Shown here piece after piece: positions 35,584-44,665 of a stretch of DNA of 64,000 nt. The stretch comes from Bacteroidales bacterium. GTDB taxonomy: Bacteria > Bacteroidota > Bacteroidia > Bacteroidales > UBA932. Every line of letters starts with the position of its first letter. The first letter of the stretch is position 1. Where the stretch lies: positions 1 through 64,000 of the forward strand of contig JAEDEB010000001.1 of the NCBI GenBank assembly GCA_016293535.1, given 5' to 3'. The translations under genes were made by a program, and so were the position numbers. Below the pieces are notes generated by a model. That model was not told the DNA's origin and searched no databases. It was given only the letters and a program-made list of their open reading frames with translations.

Positions 35584-36792
35584 TTATGCAAGGCAGGCAT
35601 CCAGCGCGGCTGTGATGGCTGCCTTGTCCAGTTTCTGTCCGATGAATACGAGTTTCTCCATACGGTCTCCGAAGAACGGATCCCAGGCTTTTCTCAGGCT
35701 CGGCTCCTTGGCCATCAGTTCCTCGAGTTCCTCCGCTTCCATCGTGGCGTACCATAGGCCCGCCCCCTTGAGGGAGAACTGGCGTCCGGCCTGCTCGAAT
35801 ACGTAGCAGCGGTCATACTCCTGGCTGAAATAGCATATTCCTTTGGCACGAATGACGTTGGAAGGCCATTTTCTTGCCACGAAGTCGTCGAACTTGTTGA
35901 TGTCGAACGGCCGTCTGTTGAAGTAGACGAAAGTGCCTATGCCGTATTCCTCAGCCTCGCCCTCATCCTCGTGGTGATGATGGTGGTGCTCATGCTCATG
36001 CTCATGATGGTGGTGCTCGTGGTCGTCGCCGTCGTGGTATTCGTCGTCATCGTCGTCGTGGATGCCTTCGACTTCGCGTATCCAGGTCGCGGATGTGGCC
36101 ACCTTTTCGAAATCGAAGAGTCCGGTATTGATTATGCTGTCCAGGTCCACGTCTCCGTAGTTGCATTCCAGAATCCTGGCCTCAGGCTGAAGCGCGCGTA
36201 TGATTTCCTTTAGGCGGGAAAGGTCTTCAGATGAAACCTCGTCAGCCTTGTTGAGGAGTATGATGTTGCAGAACTCGATCTGCTGGATGAGCAGGTTCTC
36301 GATGTCGTCCTCTTCAATGTCCTCCCTTACCAGGCTCTTTCCTGAACTGAACTCGTCCCGCATTCTCAGGGCGTCGACTACGGTCACAATGCAGTCCAGA
36401 ACTGGCGTTCCGTCCTTTGTGAGCTCTGCCCCCAGCTGGGGCATGCTGCAAATGGTCTGGGCAATGGGAGCAGGCTCGCAAATTCCGCTTGCCTCGATGA
36501 CTATGTAGTCAAATCGTTTCAGTGATATGATGTCGCTGAGCTGCTGAAGGAGGTCCATTTTCAGTGTGCAGCAGATACAGCCGTTCTGGAGGGCGATGAG
36601 GCTGTCGTCATTCTGTCCGACTATGCCGCCCTGCTGAATCAGTTCTGCGTCTATGTTGACCTCGCCGATGTCATTTACTATGACTGCGAATCGGATTCCT
36701 TTTTTGTTGGAGAGTATTCTGTTGAGAAGAGTTGTCTTGCCGCTGCCGAGATAGCCGGTCAGAAGAAGTACGGGTATGCGTGAATTATCCAT
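35584..36792 (-). CDS. CobW/COG0523 GTPase with His-rich metal-binding linker
   Basis: G3E-family P-loop GTPase of the metal-chaperone type. Walker A is TGYLGSGKTTLLNRIL, the metal motif CxCC appears as GCICCTL, and the NKAD base-recognition motif as LLNKADEVS. A linker at about residues 250-287 (35940-36060) is made almost only of His, Glu and Asp. The C-terminal CobW_C domain follows (RRPFDINKFDDFV). Such proteins deliver zinc or cobalt to client enzymes. 402 residues from ATG 36792; a GTG at 36804 is possible. No Zur site was recognised. Confidence 0.92.
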   Translation of the reverse strand: MDNSRIPVLLLTGYLGSGKTTLLNRILSNKKGIRFAVIVNDIGEVNIDAELIQQGGIVGQNDDSLIALQNGCICCTLKMDLLQQLSDIISLKRFDYIVIEASGICEPAPIAQTICSMPQLGAELTKDGTPVLDCIVTVVDALRMRDEFSSGKSLVREDIEEDDIENLLIQQIEFCNIILLNKADEVSSEDLSRLKEIIRALQPEARILECNYGDVDLDSIINTGLFDFEKVATSATWIREVEGIHDDDDDEYHDGDDHEHHHHEHEHEHHHHHHEDEGEAEEYGIGTFVYFNRRPFDINKFDDFVARKWPSNVIRAKGICYFSQEYDRCYVFEQAGRQFSLKGAGLWYATMEAEELEELMAKEPSLRKAWDPFFGDRMEKLVFIGQKLDKAAITAALDACLA

Positions 36793-36819
36793 TTTTTTAT
36801 GCACTATTTAGAAAGTGCG

Positions 36820-36827
36820 CGAATATA
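36820..36827 (-). promoter_or_regulatory. Possible CobW gene promoter, TATATTCG
   Basis: One mismatch to TAnnTTTG (C for T), the same variant as TATATTCG at 26323 before secA. 27 bases upstream of the ATG at 36792. Confidence 0.35.
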
Positions 36828-36828
36828 C

Positions 36829-37929
36829 TCATTTTTCCTGTAGCTGTCTCAGGTATCTGGAAGGAGTCATGCCGGTGTAGGCCCGGAAGGCCTTGCTGAA
36901 CGCGGACGGCGAGCAGAAACCGCTGGATTCGGCCACGTCGGACAGCAGCATTTCTGGCGATTTGTCCATCAGCATCTTCGAGTGTTCAACCCTGTAGCGG
37001 TTGATCATTTCGTAGAAGCTGCCCTGGCCGCTCCTGGAAATCACTTCGAAGATATAGTTCCTGTTGGTCCCCATAGCCTTCTGGAGTGTCTGCATGTCAA
37101 GATGCTGCTGAAGGTATAGCCGGTCCTCCTCCATCACCTTCTTCAGGGTGGCGCTCAGTTCCCTGTATTTCTTGTCAGTCATCGTGCTCTTTGAAACTGC
37201 GAGACTGATGTTCTCACCCTTGCGGATGATGTCGTTGCTGTTGACCTTGCGCCTGGCAGACAGGGAGAAAATCGTGAATCCCACAATTGCCGGAGACAGA
37301 ATGACGTCGCGAATGAGATTGACCCATGCGCTGTCTGCCAGAAGTACCAGAAAGGCACTCATATTCAGAATCAGGGGCATCCACTGTATCATGAACGTGT
37401 CCTTTACCGGAAAGTCGGAGACTTCCGAGTACATACCTTGCCGAACGTTCTTTATGAGCTGTACCACCTTGTAGCAGGAACGGCACTGCTTGACGAAATA
37501 CCAGCATGCAACGGAGCCTACTATGATCACGGAAGCCCATACAGGCAGGAGCTTGGCTCCGGTGTAGGCCTGAACTGCGATGGGAATTAGCGGGATCACA
37601 CCTGGAAAGTAGTACAGAAGGGAATCCAGGGCAGAGTTTCGTGCATTGAAGTAATATATTTCCGCGGTGTAACCGAGAGTGGATGACACGCCGAGAAGCA
37701 GAAGGCTGTTAACCAGAAGCAGGGAATTGCTGTCCGGGGACCACAGGTATACGGCTCCCAGTGTCTGAAAGAGGAAGAGGCCGATGAGCTTGCTCCTGCA
37801 GGGAAAGGTTTTGCTGAATTCCTCCTTGCCCATATTTTCGGGGCGGTAGAAGAACTTGAATCCCGCGCAGACGTTGCAGCAGGTAAGGAAAACCAGATAT
37901 GCGGAGAAGAAGAAAGCGTCGGCTGTCAT
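36829..37929 (-). CDS. Membrane-anchored AraC-family regulator
   Basis: A 366-residue protein. The N-terminal 230 residues contain about six or seven hydrophobic segments; the C-terminal 110 residues are an AraC-type double helix-turn-helix (MGTNRNYIFEVI, then SDVAESSGFCSPSAFSKAFRAYTGMTP). It is thus a one-component sensor-regulator tied to the membrane. A second protein of the same design is at 50812. It is divergent from the aminotransferase gene at 38098, a possible target. Signal and targets are unknown. Confidence 0.88.
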   Translation of the reverse strand: MTADAFFFSAYLVFLTCCNVCAGFKFFYRPENMGKEEFSKTFPCRSKLIGLFLFQTLGAVYLWSPDSNSLLLVNSLLLLGVSSTLGYTAEIYYFNARNSALDSLLYYFPGVIPLIPIAVQAYTGAKLLPVWASVIIVGSVACWYFVKQCRSCYKVVQLIKNVRQGMYSEVSDFPVKDTFMIQWMPLILNMSAFLVLLADSAWVNLIRDVILSPAIVGFTIFSLSARRKVNSNDIIRKGENISLAVSKSTMTDKKYRELSATLKKVMEEDRLYLQQHLDMQTLQKAMGTNRNYIFEVISRSGQGSFYEMINRYRVEHSKMLMDKSPEMLLSDVAESSGFCSPSAFSKAFRAYTGMTPSRYLRQLQEK

Positions 37930-37946
37930 ATCAAAATGCTGATTTA

Positions 37947-37954
37947 CAAATATA
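37947..37954 (-). promoter_or_regulatory. Putative AraC gene promoter, TATATTTG
   Basis: Exact TAnnTTTG on the minus strand, 17 bases before the ATG at 37929. Back to back with the repeat at 37982. Confidence 0.6.
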
Positions 37955-37981
37955 TAAATTTTTTCTCAGTAATCTGATAAC

Positions 37982-38034
37982 AATAAGTTCCTTCATTTTC
38001 AAATCTGAAGCAACTTATTTTCTTCATATTACTT
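37982..38034 (+). repeat. TCAAATCTGAAGC repeat, copy 3, with perfect inverted repeat
   Basis: AATAAGTT (37982-37989) and AACTTATT (38012-38019) are perfectly complementary and enclose the core TCAAATCTGAAG. From TCAAATC through TTCTTCA it is identical to the cdd copy for 28 bases. Sits between the divergent AraC and aminotransferase genes. Confidence 0.78.
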
Positions 38035-38064
38035 AAAAATTTTATTAAGTAAAAAGAAGATTGC

Positions 38065-38072
38065 TAACTTTG
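38065..38072 (+). promoter_or_regulatory. Putative aminotransferase promoter, TAACTTTG
   Basis: Exact TAnnTTTG, 25 bases before the ATG at 38098. Confidence 0.6.
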
Positions 38073-38097
38073 CCGATGTAGTATAAATACCGATAAA

Positions 38098-39306
38098 ATG
38101 CCTCAGATATCCAAGAAATCAGCAGCGATGCCGGCTTCAGCCATAAGGAAGTTCGTGCCTCTCTCAGACGCGGCCAAGGCAGATGGCGTCAAAGTGTATC
38201 ACCTCAATGTAGGAGCTCCTGACATCAAATCCCCCCGATGTGCCCTTGATGCGGTGGCGCAGAAATGCGAGGAACTGGATCATATCTCATATACCAATTC
38301 AGCCGGTTTTCTGGAACTCAGGAAGGGGCTCATCGACAAGTATTACAAAAAAATCGGCATTGACATAGAACTCAAGGACATATTGGTCGAGGTGGCGGGA
38401 AGCGAGGCCTTTGCGGTAGCAATGCAGATAGCCTGCGACAAGGGTGACGAGATTCTCGTGTTCGAACCTTTTTATACCAACTACAACACCTTTGCCTACC
38501 TTAACGGGATTACGCTCAAGGCTGTCCATACCGACATCAGGAAAGGATTCGCCCTTCCTCCCGTCGAGGAGATGGAGAAGATGGTAACCCCGGCCACGAA
38601 GGCTGTCCTGATATCCAATCCGAGCAACCCTAGCGGAACTCTGTACAGCAGGGAAGAACTCGAGTCCATCGGAGAACTTTGCCGCAGACACGATCTTTTC
38701 CTCATTTCTGACGAGGTGTACCGTGAGTACTGTTTCACCGAGGAGCCGCATTTCTCGGCCTTCAATCTTCCAGGCCTGGAGCAGAACGTGATTCTCGTGG
38801 ATTCGGTGTCCAAGAGGTACAATCTCTGCGGCACCCGTATCGGGTGCATAATTTCGAGAAATGCAGAAGTGATGGCTGCGGCGATGAAATATGCGCAGTC
38901 CCGCCTTTGCCCGCCGGTATTGGGCCAGTATGCGGCAATTGGGGCGCTCGATACTCCTCAGGAGTATTTCGACGAGACCGTGGAGGAATACAGAAAACGC
39001 CGCGACTGCGCTGTCGAGATGCTCAACGCGATGCCTGGCGTATTTGCTCCTTGTCCGCAGGGTGCATTCTATACCATAGCTGAGCTGCCTGTAGACAATG
39101 CGGAGAGTTTCGTGAAGTGGATGCTGACCGATTTCAGAAAGGACGGGGCCACCACAATGGTAACCCCTGTCGCTTCATTCTACAAGACCCCCGGGGAGGG
39201 ACTCAGGCAGGTGCGCATCGCCTATGTGCTTGAGGTCCCGGAACTCCGCAAGGCCCTTGACGTTCTCGCCGCGGGCCTTGAGGCTTATCCCGGCAGGACT
39301 CTTTAG
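38098..39306 (+). CDS. Class I/II PLP-dependent aminotransferase (AspC-like)
   Basis: A fold-type I aminotransferase, 402 residues. Visible are SNPSNPSGTLYSREEL, the PLP-phosphate Asp and Tyr region ISDEVYREYCF, and the PLP Lys in VDSVSKRYNLCGTRIG near residue 239; the substrate-carboxylate Arg lies in RIAYVLEVPELRKAL. Family members include aspartate and aromatic aminotransferases; the exact substrate cannot be read. Its last four bases overlap the stop of the converging acyl-CoA synthetase gene. Confidence 0.92.
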   Translation: MPQISKKSAAMPASAIRKFVPLSDAAKADGVKVYHLNVGAPDIKSPRCALDAVAQKCEELDHISYTNSAGFLELRKGLIDKYYKKIGIDIELKDILVEVAGSEAFAVAMQIACDKGDEILVFEPFYTNYNTFAYLNGITLKAVHTDIRKGFALPPVEEMEKMVTPATKAVLISNPSNPSGTLYSREELESIGELCRRHDLFLISDEVYREYCFTEEPHFSAFNLPGLEQNVILVDSVSKRYNLCGTRIGCIISRNAEVMAAAMKYAQSRLCPPVLGQYAAIGALDTPQEYFDETVEEYRKRRDCAVEMLNAMPGVFAPCPQGAFYTIAELPVDNAESFVKWMLTDFRKDGATTMVTPVASFYKTPGEGLRQVRIAYVLEVPELRKALDVLAAGLEAYPGRTL

Positions 39307-40994
39307 TCCTTCTGATAAAGATATCTCTTGATACTCTTTTTCGGAGTTCTTTCGAAATCATCTTCGAGAAACTCCGTTTTTGCTATCCTCAGGTATGATG
39401 GCTGCTCCTTGTTGAGAGCGCGGATCTGGGAGTCGATTTCCTCTCGGAGCGCCGCCTCGTCGAGACCGTTCCTTGTTGCCTTTACCCTGTCAGGGAAAAT
39501 GATGGCGATAAGCCTCGAGTTCTCCTCGACGACAAGGCTGTCAACCACATAGTTGAGGTTGTTGAGCTCGCCCTCGATCTCCTCCGGATAGATGTTCTGT
39601 CCCGAAGGACCGAGGATCATGCACTTGGACCTTCCCTTGAGGTAGAGGAAACCGTCCCTGTCGATGATACCCATATCTCCGGTGCGGAACCATCCGTCCG
39701 GGGTGAAGGCGCTTTCGGTAGCCTTCTCGTTGTTGTAGTATCCGAGGAATACGTTCGGGCCCTTGATCTGAACCTCGCCCGGAGTGCGTGCAGGATCGAT
39801 GGAGTCTATCCTTATTTCCATGAACCTTGCAGCCTGTCCGCAGGAACCGACCCTGGTCTTGTCCCAGTCCGCATATGCCAGGATAGGCGCGCACTCTGTC
39901 ATTCCGTAGCCTACGGTGATAGGGAACTTGATGAAGTTCATGAACTCTTCGACCTCACGGTTGAATGCGGCTCCTCCTACGATCACTTCGTAGAACTGTC
40001 CTCCGAAAGCCTTGACGAGTTCTTTCCTGATCTTCCCTCCTATGATGTTGCGTATGCCCGGTATGCTCAGGAGCACTTTCATTGCAGGTTTGTCTATGAC
40101 AGGTTTTACCTTGCCCTTGTAGACCTTCTCTATGATGAGCGGAACTGCAATGATGATCGTAGGACGAACCGCTGCAAGAGCCTCGAGCAGCACAGCGGGG
40201 CTTGGGGTCTTGGTGAGGAAGAAAATACGAGCTCCGACGGTGAATTCATAGAGGATTTCGAACATGAGACCATACATGTGTGCGGCCGGGAGCATCGAGA
40301 GTATGTTCGATTTGTTGGTGATTGCCGGAACTGCCTTTCTGGCGAAAAGAATGTTTGAGCACAAGGCCCTGTACGGAATCATCACTCCCTTGGAGAATCC
40401 GGATGTGCCTGAAGTGTAGTTGATGAGTGCAAGTTCATCGGCGCTGTCCCTGTGGTAGGAAATCATTTCCGGCTTGAGCCCTTCCGGATATTTTGCCCTG
40501 TAGCTGTCCTCGATGGCTTCCCTGGCTGCCAGAATCTCGCTGTTCGAACTGTGGAGTATGCTGAAGTCGTCAAGTTTTACGACTGCCTCGAGTCCCGGCA
40601 TCTCGGAAGGGTCTATACCGTTCCATATGGTCTGGTCCACAAAGAGTATCCTGGATTCGGAGTGGTTGATCAGATGATGTATGTTTCCCGGTTTGAACTC
40701 GTGGAGAAGAGGTACTGCAATGGCTCCGTAGCTGATGACGGAAAGCAGTGCCGCCACCCAGTGCGCCTGGTTCTGGGCGCATATCGCAACCCTGTCACCC
40801 TTGCGGAGCCCGCAGCTCTCATACATGAGGTGGAGTTTTGCAATTTTCACCGCAACCTCCCCGTAGGAGTAGCTGGCACCCTTGTAGTTTGTCAGGGCCT
40901 GACGGTTCCAGTTCTCCCTGAAGGTCTGCTCGTATAGGCTGTTCACCGATTCGAATGTGAACTTTTCGAGCTGGTTTTTCTGTACGCGTTTCAT
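39303..40994 (-). CDS. Long-chain acyl-CoA synthetase (AMP-binding)
   Basis: ANL-superfamily adenylating enzyme that activates fatty acids with ATP and CoA. The P-loop is INYTSGTSGFSKGVM, the adenylate motif VGYGMTECAPI, and the hinge block GWFRTGDMGIIDRDGFLYLKGRSK. 563 residues from the ATG at 40994; a longer frame to 41039 runs into the divergent LytTR promoter. Near-family members serve lipid uptake or recycling; chain length is not determinable. Divergent from the LytTR gene. Confidence 0.92.
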   Translation of the reverse strand: MKRVQKNQLEKFTFESVNSLYEQTFRENWNRQALTNYKGASYSYGEVAVKIAKLHLMYESCGLRKGDRVAICAQNQAHWVAALLSVISYGAIAVPLLHEFKPGNIHHLINHSESRILFVDQTIWNGIDPSEMPGLEAVVKLDDFSILHSSNSEILAAREAIEDSYRAKYPEGLKPEMISYHRDSADELALINYTSGTSGFSKGVMIPYRALCSNILFARKAVPAITNKSNILSMLPAAHMYGLMFEILYEFTVGARIFFLTKTPSPAVLLEALAAVRPTIIIAVPLIIEKVYKGKVKPVIDKPAMKVLLSIPGIRNIIGGKIRKELVKAFGGQFYEVIVGGAAFNREVEEFMNFIKFPITVGYGMTECAPILAYADWDKTRVGSCGQAARFMEIRIDSIDPARTPGEVQIKGPNVFLGYYNNEKATESAFTPDGWFRTGDMGIIDRDGFLYLKGRSKCMILGPSGQNIYPEEIEGELNNLNYVVDSLVVEENSRLIAIIFPDRVKATRNGLDEAALREEIDSQIRALNKEQPSYLRIAKTEFLEDDFERTPKKSIKRYLYQKD

Positions 40995-41017
40995 TTCACT
41001 GTCTCTTATAAAATTAC

Positions 41018-41025
41018 TAAATTTG
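41018..41025 (+). promoter_or_regulatory. Putative LytTR-phoH promoter, TAAATTTG
   Basis: Exact TAnnTTTG only 7 bases before the ATG at 41033, so the mRNA would be leaderless or nearly so. Confidence 0.55.
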
Positions 41026-41032
41026 CGTCTGT

Positions 41033-41899
41033 ATGTCAAAACTTACAATCCCTAAATTTCTTCTCCGAAAGAGATTCATGTTCGAGTCTGTTGTGTTCGT
41101 GCTTGCGTTCGCCATAGGCTTCATCATAATTTACAAGCCATTTTCCGCTACTGTCTGGTTCGGTTTCTCATCCCTTGGCATTTCACTTCTGACCACAGCC
41201 TTCTTCGCCGTTGCGATAGTGACCATGCTGCTCTCGAAACTGGTCATCCGCCTTGTGGGCAAGCGTCACGAGATGAGTATCTGGGCCTATCTCCTGCTCA
41301 CCATAGTCGAGTTCGCTCTCCTCTCTGCCGAGTACCTGGGTTTTACCGCCCTGCGTATGGTCAACATCAACTTTACGCCTCTGCTTTTCCTGAAGGTCTT
41401 CGTCTGTATCTTCCTCATACTTGCGATTCCATATTCAATCTTCGTCCTCTATACGGGCTACAGGAGCCAGAGAGATGAAATCCGCATGCTCAGGAACCTT
41501 CTCGCCAAGTCCGGTGAAAGTCCGAAGCAGCGTATGGTGGACCTCTATGACACCTCCGGGGCAATGAAAATCTCGATAGACCAGGATTCCATATATTATA
41601 TAGAGTCGCAGGACAACTATGTCAAGATCTGGTATGAACTCGAAGGCCGCCTCACCAGCTATATGCTCCGTTGCAGGACCCAGCAGATGGAGAAGATGCT
41701 CGAGGGAACCGACATCCACCGCTGCCACAGGTCATACTTCGTGAACTTCAACAAGGTCACTGTCCTCAATCATGGAAGCGGAAAGGCAAGCGTGACTCTC
41801 TCGCATCCTGATGTAAGGCAGATTCCGGTTTCAAAGACCTACTACAGGACTGTATTGTCCGCAAATATAGCACGCAAGCCCCGCACGGCACGGGAATAA
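41033..41899 (+). CDS. Membrane-bound LytTR transcription factor
   Basis: A 288-residue protein with four hydrophobic segments in the first 145 residues (e.g. SVVFVLAFAIGFIIIYKPF and LFLKVFVCIFLILAIPYSIF) and a C-terminal LytTR DNA-binding domain (about 180-280), recognised by IYYIESQDNYVKIWYE, the RCRTQQMEKML helix and HRCHRSYFVNFNKV. No receiver domain is present, so it is not a standard response regulator but a membrane-tethered one-component type. 66 bases upstream of phoH, same strand. Confidence 0.9.
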   Translation: MSKLTIPKFLLRKRFMFESVVFVLAFAIGFIIIYKPFSATVWFGFSSLGISLLTTAFFAVAIVTMLLSKLVIRLVGKRHEMSIWAYLLLTIVEFALLSAEYLGFTALRMVNINFTPLLFLKVFVCIFLILAIPYSIFVLYTGYRSQRDEIRMLRNLLAKSGESPKQRMVDLYDTSGAMKISIDQDSIYYIESQDNYVKIWYELEGRLTSYMLRCRTQQMEKMLEGTDIHRCHRSYFVNFNKVTVLNHGSGKASVTLSHPDVRQIPVSKTYYRTVLSANIARKPRTARE

Positions 41900-41965
41900 T
41901 GCCGATTTGTGGCGAAAATCACCGATTCGGTGGCGAATGAAAAGCTAAGACAAGACCATAAATCA

Positions 41966-42907
41966 ATGAAGAAGACCGTAACGCTCGAATCCGTCGACCC
42001 TGTGGAAATCTATGGCGCAGGCAATCGTGTACTTGAGGCTTTATGTTCATATTTCCCGTCCCTGAAGGTCGTTGCGAGGGGGGACAGCATCATTCTTGAC
42101 GGCAAGGAGACCGATATAGAGGAATTCGAAATCCGGCTGAGCCGTCTTATCGAAAGAAGGATGCGCAAGAGTTCTCTCACTCCTTATGACGTGAGCGACA
42201 TTTTCGAGGAGGAGAACAATGCTCCGGAGCGGCTCAGGCTGAACGGCAGTTCAGTCATAGTGTATGGCAACGACGGCAAACCGGTTGCTGCCAGAAACAA
42301 GCGTCAGGAGGAGATGGTCAGGGCCTATTTCGACAGTGACCTCGTGTTTGCAACCGGTCCGGCGGGTACGGGAAAGACCTACATTGCCATCGCCCTCGCA
42401 GTAAGGGCCCTGAAGAACAGGGAGGTCAAACGCATAATCCTTACCCGCCCGGCGGTGGAGGCGGGGGAACGGCTGGGCTTCCTTCCCGGAGATATGAAGG
42501 ACAAGCTGGATCCCTATCTTCAGCCCCTGTACGATGCTCTCGGGGATATGATTCCTCCGAAGAAACTTCAGGATTTCATGGCTGAGGGCACGATACAGAT
42601 TGCTCCGCTTGCATATATGAGGGGCCGAACCCTCGACAAGGCCTGCGTGATACTGGATGAGGCTCAGAACACCAATCTCGGTCAGCTCAAGATGTTCCTC
42701 ACCAGAATGGGCAGCAATGCGAAGTTCATAGTCACCGGAGACGCTTCACAGGTGGACCTGCCCAACAAGGCGGATTCCGGCCTGCTCAGGGGAATTGAGC
42801 TTCTGAAGGGAATAAAGGGCATATCCTTCGTGGAATTCAGGAATGAGGACGTGGTCCGCCATCCGCTCGTTGCCCGTATTGTCAAGGCCTTCGAGGACCG
42901 TCAGTAG
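41966..42907 (+). CDS. phoH: PhoH-family ATPase
   Basis: A cytosolic P-loop ATPase, 313 residues. The N-terminal KH-like region (TLESVDPVEIYGAGN) is followed by the ATPase with Walker A ATGPAGTGKTYIAIALA and Walker B VILDEAQNT. The family is tied to RNA metabolism and phosphate or stress responses, but the precise role is unsettled. I chose the ATG at 41966, where homologous proteins begin, rather than the GTG at 41909. The 3' end overlaps capA by 7 bases. Confidence 0.93.
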   Translation: MKKTVTLESVDPVEIYGAGNRVLEALCSYFPSLKVVARGDSIILDGKETDIEEFEIRLSRLIERRMRKSSLTPYDVSDIFEEENNAPERLRLNGSSVIVYGNDGKPVAARNKRQEEMVRAYFDSDLVFATGPAGTGKTYIAIALAVRALKNREVKRIILTRPAVEAGERLGFLPGDMKDKLDPYLQPLYDALGDMIPPKKLQDFMAEGTIQIAPLAYMRGRTLDKACVILDEAQNTNLGQLKMFLTRMGSNAKFIVTGDASQVDLPNKADSGLLRGIELLKGIKGISFVEFRNEDVVRHPLVARIVKAFEDRQ

Positions 42908-44004
42908 AGTCCTGTCGCCTCCCTTACCCTTTCCAAGGAAGAAATCATCAGGTCGTAGTCGTGCGGGTTCATCCATAGTTCCCGCCTGTCCTTGTAATCC
43001 TCTATCCTGATTGTGGCGTAATTGTCGGTCAGTCTTCCGGGAAGGCTGCACCACAGCCAGTCCCATTGGGGCTCCAGCATACTGACGCTTCCGTCAGTTT
43101 CCCGCACAAGTTTCAGGGTCAGCATAAGCTCTATTCTTGTGTTCTCGGCGCTCATGTTGGAGACAGCATTGCCCAGGGAATAGAATACGGGGACCTGCCT
43201 GTCCCCCAGATCTATGGTCTCCCTGTTCTGGACCACATGGGGATGGCTGCCTATGATTATGTCGGCTCCGCTTTCAGCGAGTTTGCGGGCCGCCTCTCTC
43301 TGGCTGCCGCTGCAGACTGTCTTGTATTCCGGACCCCAGTGGGGAAGAGCGATCACGAAGTCGGCTCCTTCCTCCCTGGCTTGGGACACAAGCCCCGCAG
43401 CTTCCTCCAGAAGAGTCACTTTCGGGTACTCGCCGACCGCCTTGACATTCGTCCCGTAGGTACAGTTCACAACGGCTATCTTGATGCCCTTGACCCTGAA
43501 GCAAAGGGGATTGTGCCTGGAATATGATTCGGCGTCAAGGCCGGATCCGCAGTATGAGGCCAGCTGCATCCGCTCCATGTTTCCATATATGCCGAGGGTT
43601 CGGGCGAGTCCTGTCAAGCCTCTGTCGAGTATGTGGTTGTTTGCCGTAAGAAGAACGTCCACTCCGCAGCCTACCACGTATTCCGCATAGCTGTCGGGCG
43701 AGGAAAAGGCTGGATACCCTGTGTAGGGACTGCCTCCCAGGCTGAATTCCATATTGGCAAATGCTACGTCAGCCTCGGCCAGATCCTCGGAGATGCCTTT
43801 GAGGAAAGAGGTGAAATCCCTGTCGATCTGCCCCTTGTGAAGCATCACGTCCCCTATGAAACGGAGCGTGACGCTGTCCCTTTGAAGGCTCAGCTTTCTG
43901 AGGGGAATGAAATCATAGTCGTCTGCAGCCCCGGGCAGGGCAGGAATGCACAGACACAGGGCGGAGACGAGCAACGCCGCGAGTATTTCGGATTTTCCTG
44001 ACAC
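42901..44004 (-). CDS. CapA-type secreted metallophosphoesterase-like protein
   Basis: A 367-residue protein of the CapA/PgsA family (poly-gamma-glutamate synthesis type). A signal peptide spans about residues 1-26 (LCLCIPALPGAADD). Metallophosphatase-like motifs are FIGDVMLHKG, ANMEFSL, LTANNHILDRG, LPHWGPEY and IGSHPHVVQ. There are no capB/capC genes nearby, so capsule synthesis is doubtful. The only start that keeps the signal peptide is GTG at 44004, five bases after the promoter box, which suggests a leaderless mRNA. Confidence 0.88.
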   Translation of the reverse strand: MSGKSEILAALLVSALCLCIPALPGAADDYDFIPLRKLSLQRDSVTLRFIGDVMLHKGQIDRDFTSFLKGISEDLAEADVAFANMEFSLGGSPYTGYPAFSSPDSYAEYVVGCGVDVLLTANNHILDRGLTGLARTLGIYGNMERMQLASYCGSGLDAESYSRHNPLCFRVKGIKIAVVNCTYGTNVKAVGEYPKVTLLEEAAGLVSQAREEGADFVIALPHWGPEYKTVCSGSQREAARKLAESGADIIIGSHPHVVQNRETIDLGDRQVPVFYSLGNAVSNMSAENTRIELMLTLKLVRETDGSVSMLEPQWDWLWCSLPGRLTDNYATIRIEDYKDRRELWMNPHDYDLMISSLERVREATGLY

Positions 44005-44008
44005 GGCC

Positions 44009-44016
44009 CAAAGATA
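44009..44016 (-). promoter_or_regulatory. Putative capA promoter, TATCTTTG, next to the start codon
   Basis: Exact TAnnTTTG on the minus strand; its last base is five bases from the GTG start, so transcription would begin at or next to the start codon. Confidence 0.58.
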
Positions 44017-44040
44017 CGCTTTTTTGGACTTCTTCCGGAA

Positions 44041-44071
44041 TTTGAAATATGCAATAATTTGAGTACTTTTG
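44041..44071 (+). promoter_or_regulatory. Putative SPOR lipoprotein operon promoter with both boxes
   Basis: TTTG at 44041-44044 and TACTTTTG at 44064-44071, 19 bases apart; 46 bases before the ATG at 44117. Confidence 0.68.
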
Positions 44072-44116
44072 CAAGTTACGCGTGATGTCCGCGAATTATC
44101 AAGAACTTACTGAAAT

Positions 44117-44665
44117 ATGAGATATACGGCACTCCATATTCTGGCCCTGGCTCTGGTGCTTGCATTCCTTCCGTCCTGTGATTTCATAAGGACTCTGGCG
44201 GGCCGTCCGACGAGCGCGGACATAGAGGCGATACGTCGGATTATCGAGGAGGACGATTCCCTTATGACAGCCCGCAGGGACTCCGTGGAATCCGCTCTGG
44301 AAGCAGCAAGGCGGGCCGAGGCGGATTCCCTCGCGGCTTTGGACTCCTTCGCCCTTGCAGGTTGCCATTTCCGCACTCCTGCAGAACTTGGGGGCCTTGA
44401 TTCCGCTTGCACCCTAAGTCGTTATGCCATAGCGGTCGGCGCCTTCCGCAAAGTTTCCAATGCCCGGAAAATGGCGCAGAGGTTTGACGCTGACAAGTAC
44501 AGTCCCACTGTGGTTGTGGCAGGTTCGGGTCTGAATATTGTTCTCGTCTGCCCGGCTGACAGAATCAAGGACCTGTATGTCAGCTATTCGAGGTTCAGGG
44601 GCGAGCCTCTCTGCCCGAAGGATGCGTGGGTCCTTGTAAATGAGAATGTTAACGATGTACAGTAG
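44117..44665 (+). CDS. SPOR-domain lipoprotein
   Basis: A 182-residue protein with a lipoprotein signal (LVLAFLPSC, Cys at about 21), a charged helical segment (about 35-80) and a C-terminal SPOR-like domain (RYAIAVGAFRKVSNARKMA, then PTVVVAGSGLNIVLVC). SPOR domains bind denuded septal peptidoglycan. Bacteroidota have many such small lipoproteins. It overlaps the following M28-TonB gene by 26 bases, so the two are likely translationally coupled and may act together in the envelope. Confidence 0.83.
   Translation: MRYTALHILALALVLAFLPSCDFIRTLAGRPTSADIEAIRRIIEEDDSLMTARRDSVESALEAARRAEADSLAALDSFALAGCHFRTPAELGGLDSACTLSRYAIAVGAFRKVSNARKMAQRFDADKYSPTVVVAGSGLNIVLVCPADRIKDLYVSYSRFRGEPLCPKDAWVLVNENVNDVQ

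Noticed and set aside
35940..36060. Tandem repeat or CRISPR-like array
   Set aside because: The repetition is the His-rich coding region of the CobW GTPase, with no spacers or constant repeat unit.
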